Shown in pieces: positions 5,889 through 6,886 of a stretch of DNA of 6,886 bases. The notes beneath the pieces were generated by a model that saw only the letters and a list, made by a program, of their open reading frames with translations, made no database searches and was not told the DNA's origin. A program made the translations under genes and the position numbers. Source of the stretch: Spirochaetales bacterium (GTDB lineage Bacteria > Spirochaetota > Spirochaetia > Sphaerochaetales > Sphaerochaetaceae); contig JAGABK010000069.1 in NCBI GenBank assembly GCA_017614625.1, positions 1 to 6,886 of the forward strand. The letters run 5' to 3'. The stretch's first letter is position 1; each line of letters starts with the position of its first letter.

Positions 5889-6886
5889 ATGAGCAAAAGG
5901 AAACTGTTCGTACTGTCCATGGACGCCATGGTGTCCGAGGACGTTGACTACCTCCTCTCGAAGAAGGATTCGAACTTCAGCAGGCTTTTTTCGGACGCCT
6001 CCGGAATCAGGAAGGCGCAGACCATCTACCCCAGCCTCACGTACCCCGCCCATGTGAGCATGATGACGGGCTGCTATGTGGGCAGGCACGGAATCACGGC
6101 CAACAGGGACTTCACTACAGAGGAGAACAAGCCACTGTGGGTCCTTGACGCCAACAGGATCAAGGTGGACACGGTCTTCACGGCCGCAAAGAGGGCCGGA
6201 CTTTCCACGGCATCGGTCTACTGGCCGGTGACCGGATACAACGCGGACATCGATTATCTGATAGCCGAATACTTCTTCACCAACAACGAGCCTCTGGACG
6301 AGGTGTTCAGGGAGCTGGGCGCCAACGACAGGACGCTCCGCATAGTCGGCGACAACGCCTCCGTCTTCCCGCCCGAAGGGAAGAGGAACTGGGGAGGATA
6401 CTACTCCGATTTCATCACCGGCTGCTGCTGTTCCCTCATCAGGGAGGTCAAGCCGGACGTCCTTCTGGCGCACAACTGCCTGTTCGACACCCTCAGGCAC
6501 CTCAACGGCCTGTTCAACGACATAATCACCGATGCCTGCGACGAGTTCGACAGGATCCTCGGGGTCCTGGTCCGGGCCATGGAGGATGCGGGGACATTCG
6601 AAGACACCGACATCGTCATCACGTCGGACCACGGCCAGAGGAACTACGTGAGGAAGGTGGGCCTGAACACCCTGCTCCGGCGCGCGGGATTCATCGATGT
6701 CGATGAGAACAACAAAGTCACGGACTACAGGGCGTTCGTCGAGAGCAACGGCATGTCCGCCTATGTGTTCCTGAAGGATCCCGATGACAAAACCGTGTAC
6801 AATCAGGTGTATGATTATCTCAGGAAGCTCAGCGGCGAGAACCTGTGGGGCTTCCATGAGGTCCTGACCCGGGACGAGGCGAAGCA
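5889..6886 (+). CDS. Alkaline-phosphatase-superfamily enzyme, type I phosphodiesterase/nucleotide pyrophosphatase-like (3' end off the window)
   Basis: The frame is open from ATG 5889 to the window end (332 complete codons). A purine-rich GGGAG at 5881-5885 and an AGGGG at 5873-5877 precede it, 21 bases after the phosphatase stop. Motifs follow the NPP order: metal-binding D12 in 'VLSMDAM'; nucleophile T51 in 'YPSLTYPAHVSMMTG', followed by 'GRHGITAN'; D200 and H204 in 'LFDTLRHLNG', matching the D-x-x-x-H metal pair; D247-H248 in 'ITSDHGQ'. The last His ligand of the family lies further downstream and is outside the window. There is no signal peptide, so this is a cytoplasmic member, unlike many secreted NPPs. 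Three consecutive cysteines (C179-C181) sit between motifs. Members hydrolyse phosphodiesters, pyrophosphates or phosphonates; some act as phosphotransferases. The exact substrate cannot be assigned, but the position behind an importer and two other hydrolases suggests intracellular cleavage of an imported or derived phosphoester. Confidence 0.9.
   Translation, partial: MSKRKLFVLSMDAMVSEDVDYLLSKKDSNFSRLFSDASGIRKAQTIYPSLTYPAHVSMMTGCYVGRHGITANRDFTTEENKPLWVLDANRIKVDTVFTAAKRAGLSTASVYWPVTGYNADIDYLIAEYFFTNNEPLDEVFRELGANDRTLRIVGDNASVFPPEGKRNWGGYYSDFITGCCCSLIREVKPDVLLAHNCLFDTLRHLNGLFNDIITDACDEFDRILGVLVRAMEDAGTFEDTDIVITSDHGQRNYVRKVGLNTLLRRAGFIDVDENNKVTDYRAFVESNGMSAYVFLKDPDDKTVYNQVYDYLRKLSGENLWGFHEVLTRDEAK

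Noticed and set aside
4947..6857. A 636-residue open frame on the minus strand
   Set aside because: It lies antisense to the phosphatase and NPP-like genes, which have clear catalytic motifs. The frame is open because the sense genes almost never use TTA, CTA or TCA codons. Its translation has no recognisable domain and a low-complexity V/D/E/R-rich composition.
1..6886. tRNA, rRNA, CRISPR array, insertion sequence or attachment site
   Set aside because: No repeat-spacer pattern, no transposase-like frame and no tRNA cloverleaf noticed; almost the whole window is accounted for by coding genes.

Overview
The window is a tightly packed, single-direction (+ strand) bacterial gene cluster with moderately high GC. 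It encodes an ABC importer of the CUT1/Ugp type and a run of hydrolases. The binding-protein signal peptide ends in a VFA-NGEKEA style junction, which is typical of spirochaete solute-binding proteins. Arg codons are strongly skewed to AGG. A spirochaete, perhaps a host-associated anaerobic Sphaerochaeta/Treponema relative, is the best guess, but this is inference from style and not from a marker gene.

Layout: (1) positions 2-499, the C-terminal part of an M81/MlrC-family metallopeptidase cut by the left edge; (2) 525-1400 and 1412-2239, two six-helix ABC permeases with EAA loops; (3) a short gap with a 7-bp inverted repeat, then the periplasmic solute-binding protein at 2296-3627, closed by a strong intrinsic terminator at 3650-3680; (4) 3691-4743, a lipoprotein with a ComEC-like metallo-beta-lactamase fold; (5) 4746-5867, a histidine phosphatase with an extra C-terminal domain that looks GNAT-like; (6) 5889 to the right edge, an alkaline-phosphatase-superfamily (type I phosphodiesterase/nucleotide pyrophosphatase-like) enzyme, truncated. 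There is no gap over 60 bases, no RNA gene, mobile element or CRISPR array. No transporter ATPase gene lies in the window.

Working model (inference): three enzymes of unrelated folds that all commonly act on phosphoesters (MBL lipoprotein outside the cytoplasmic membrane; histidine phosphatase and NPP-like enzyme inside) sit directly behind a UgpB-like importer. This suggests uptake and breakdown of a phosphorylated or phosphodiester-containing solute. The substrate cannot be read from the sequence. The terminator between the binding protein and the hydrolases, placed against the ribosome binding site of the MBL gene, suggests that the hydrolases are expressed at a lower, read-through level or under conditional control.
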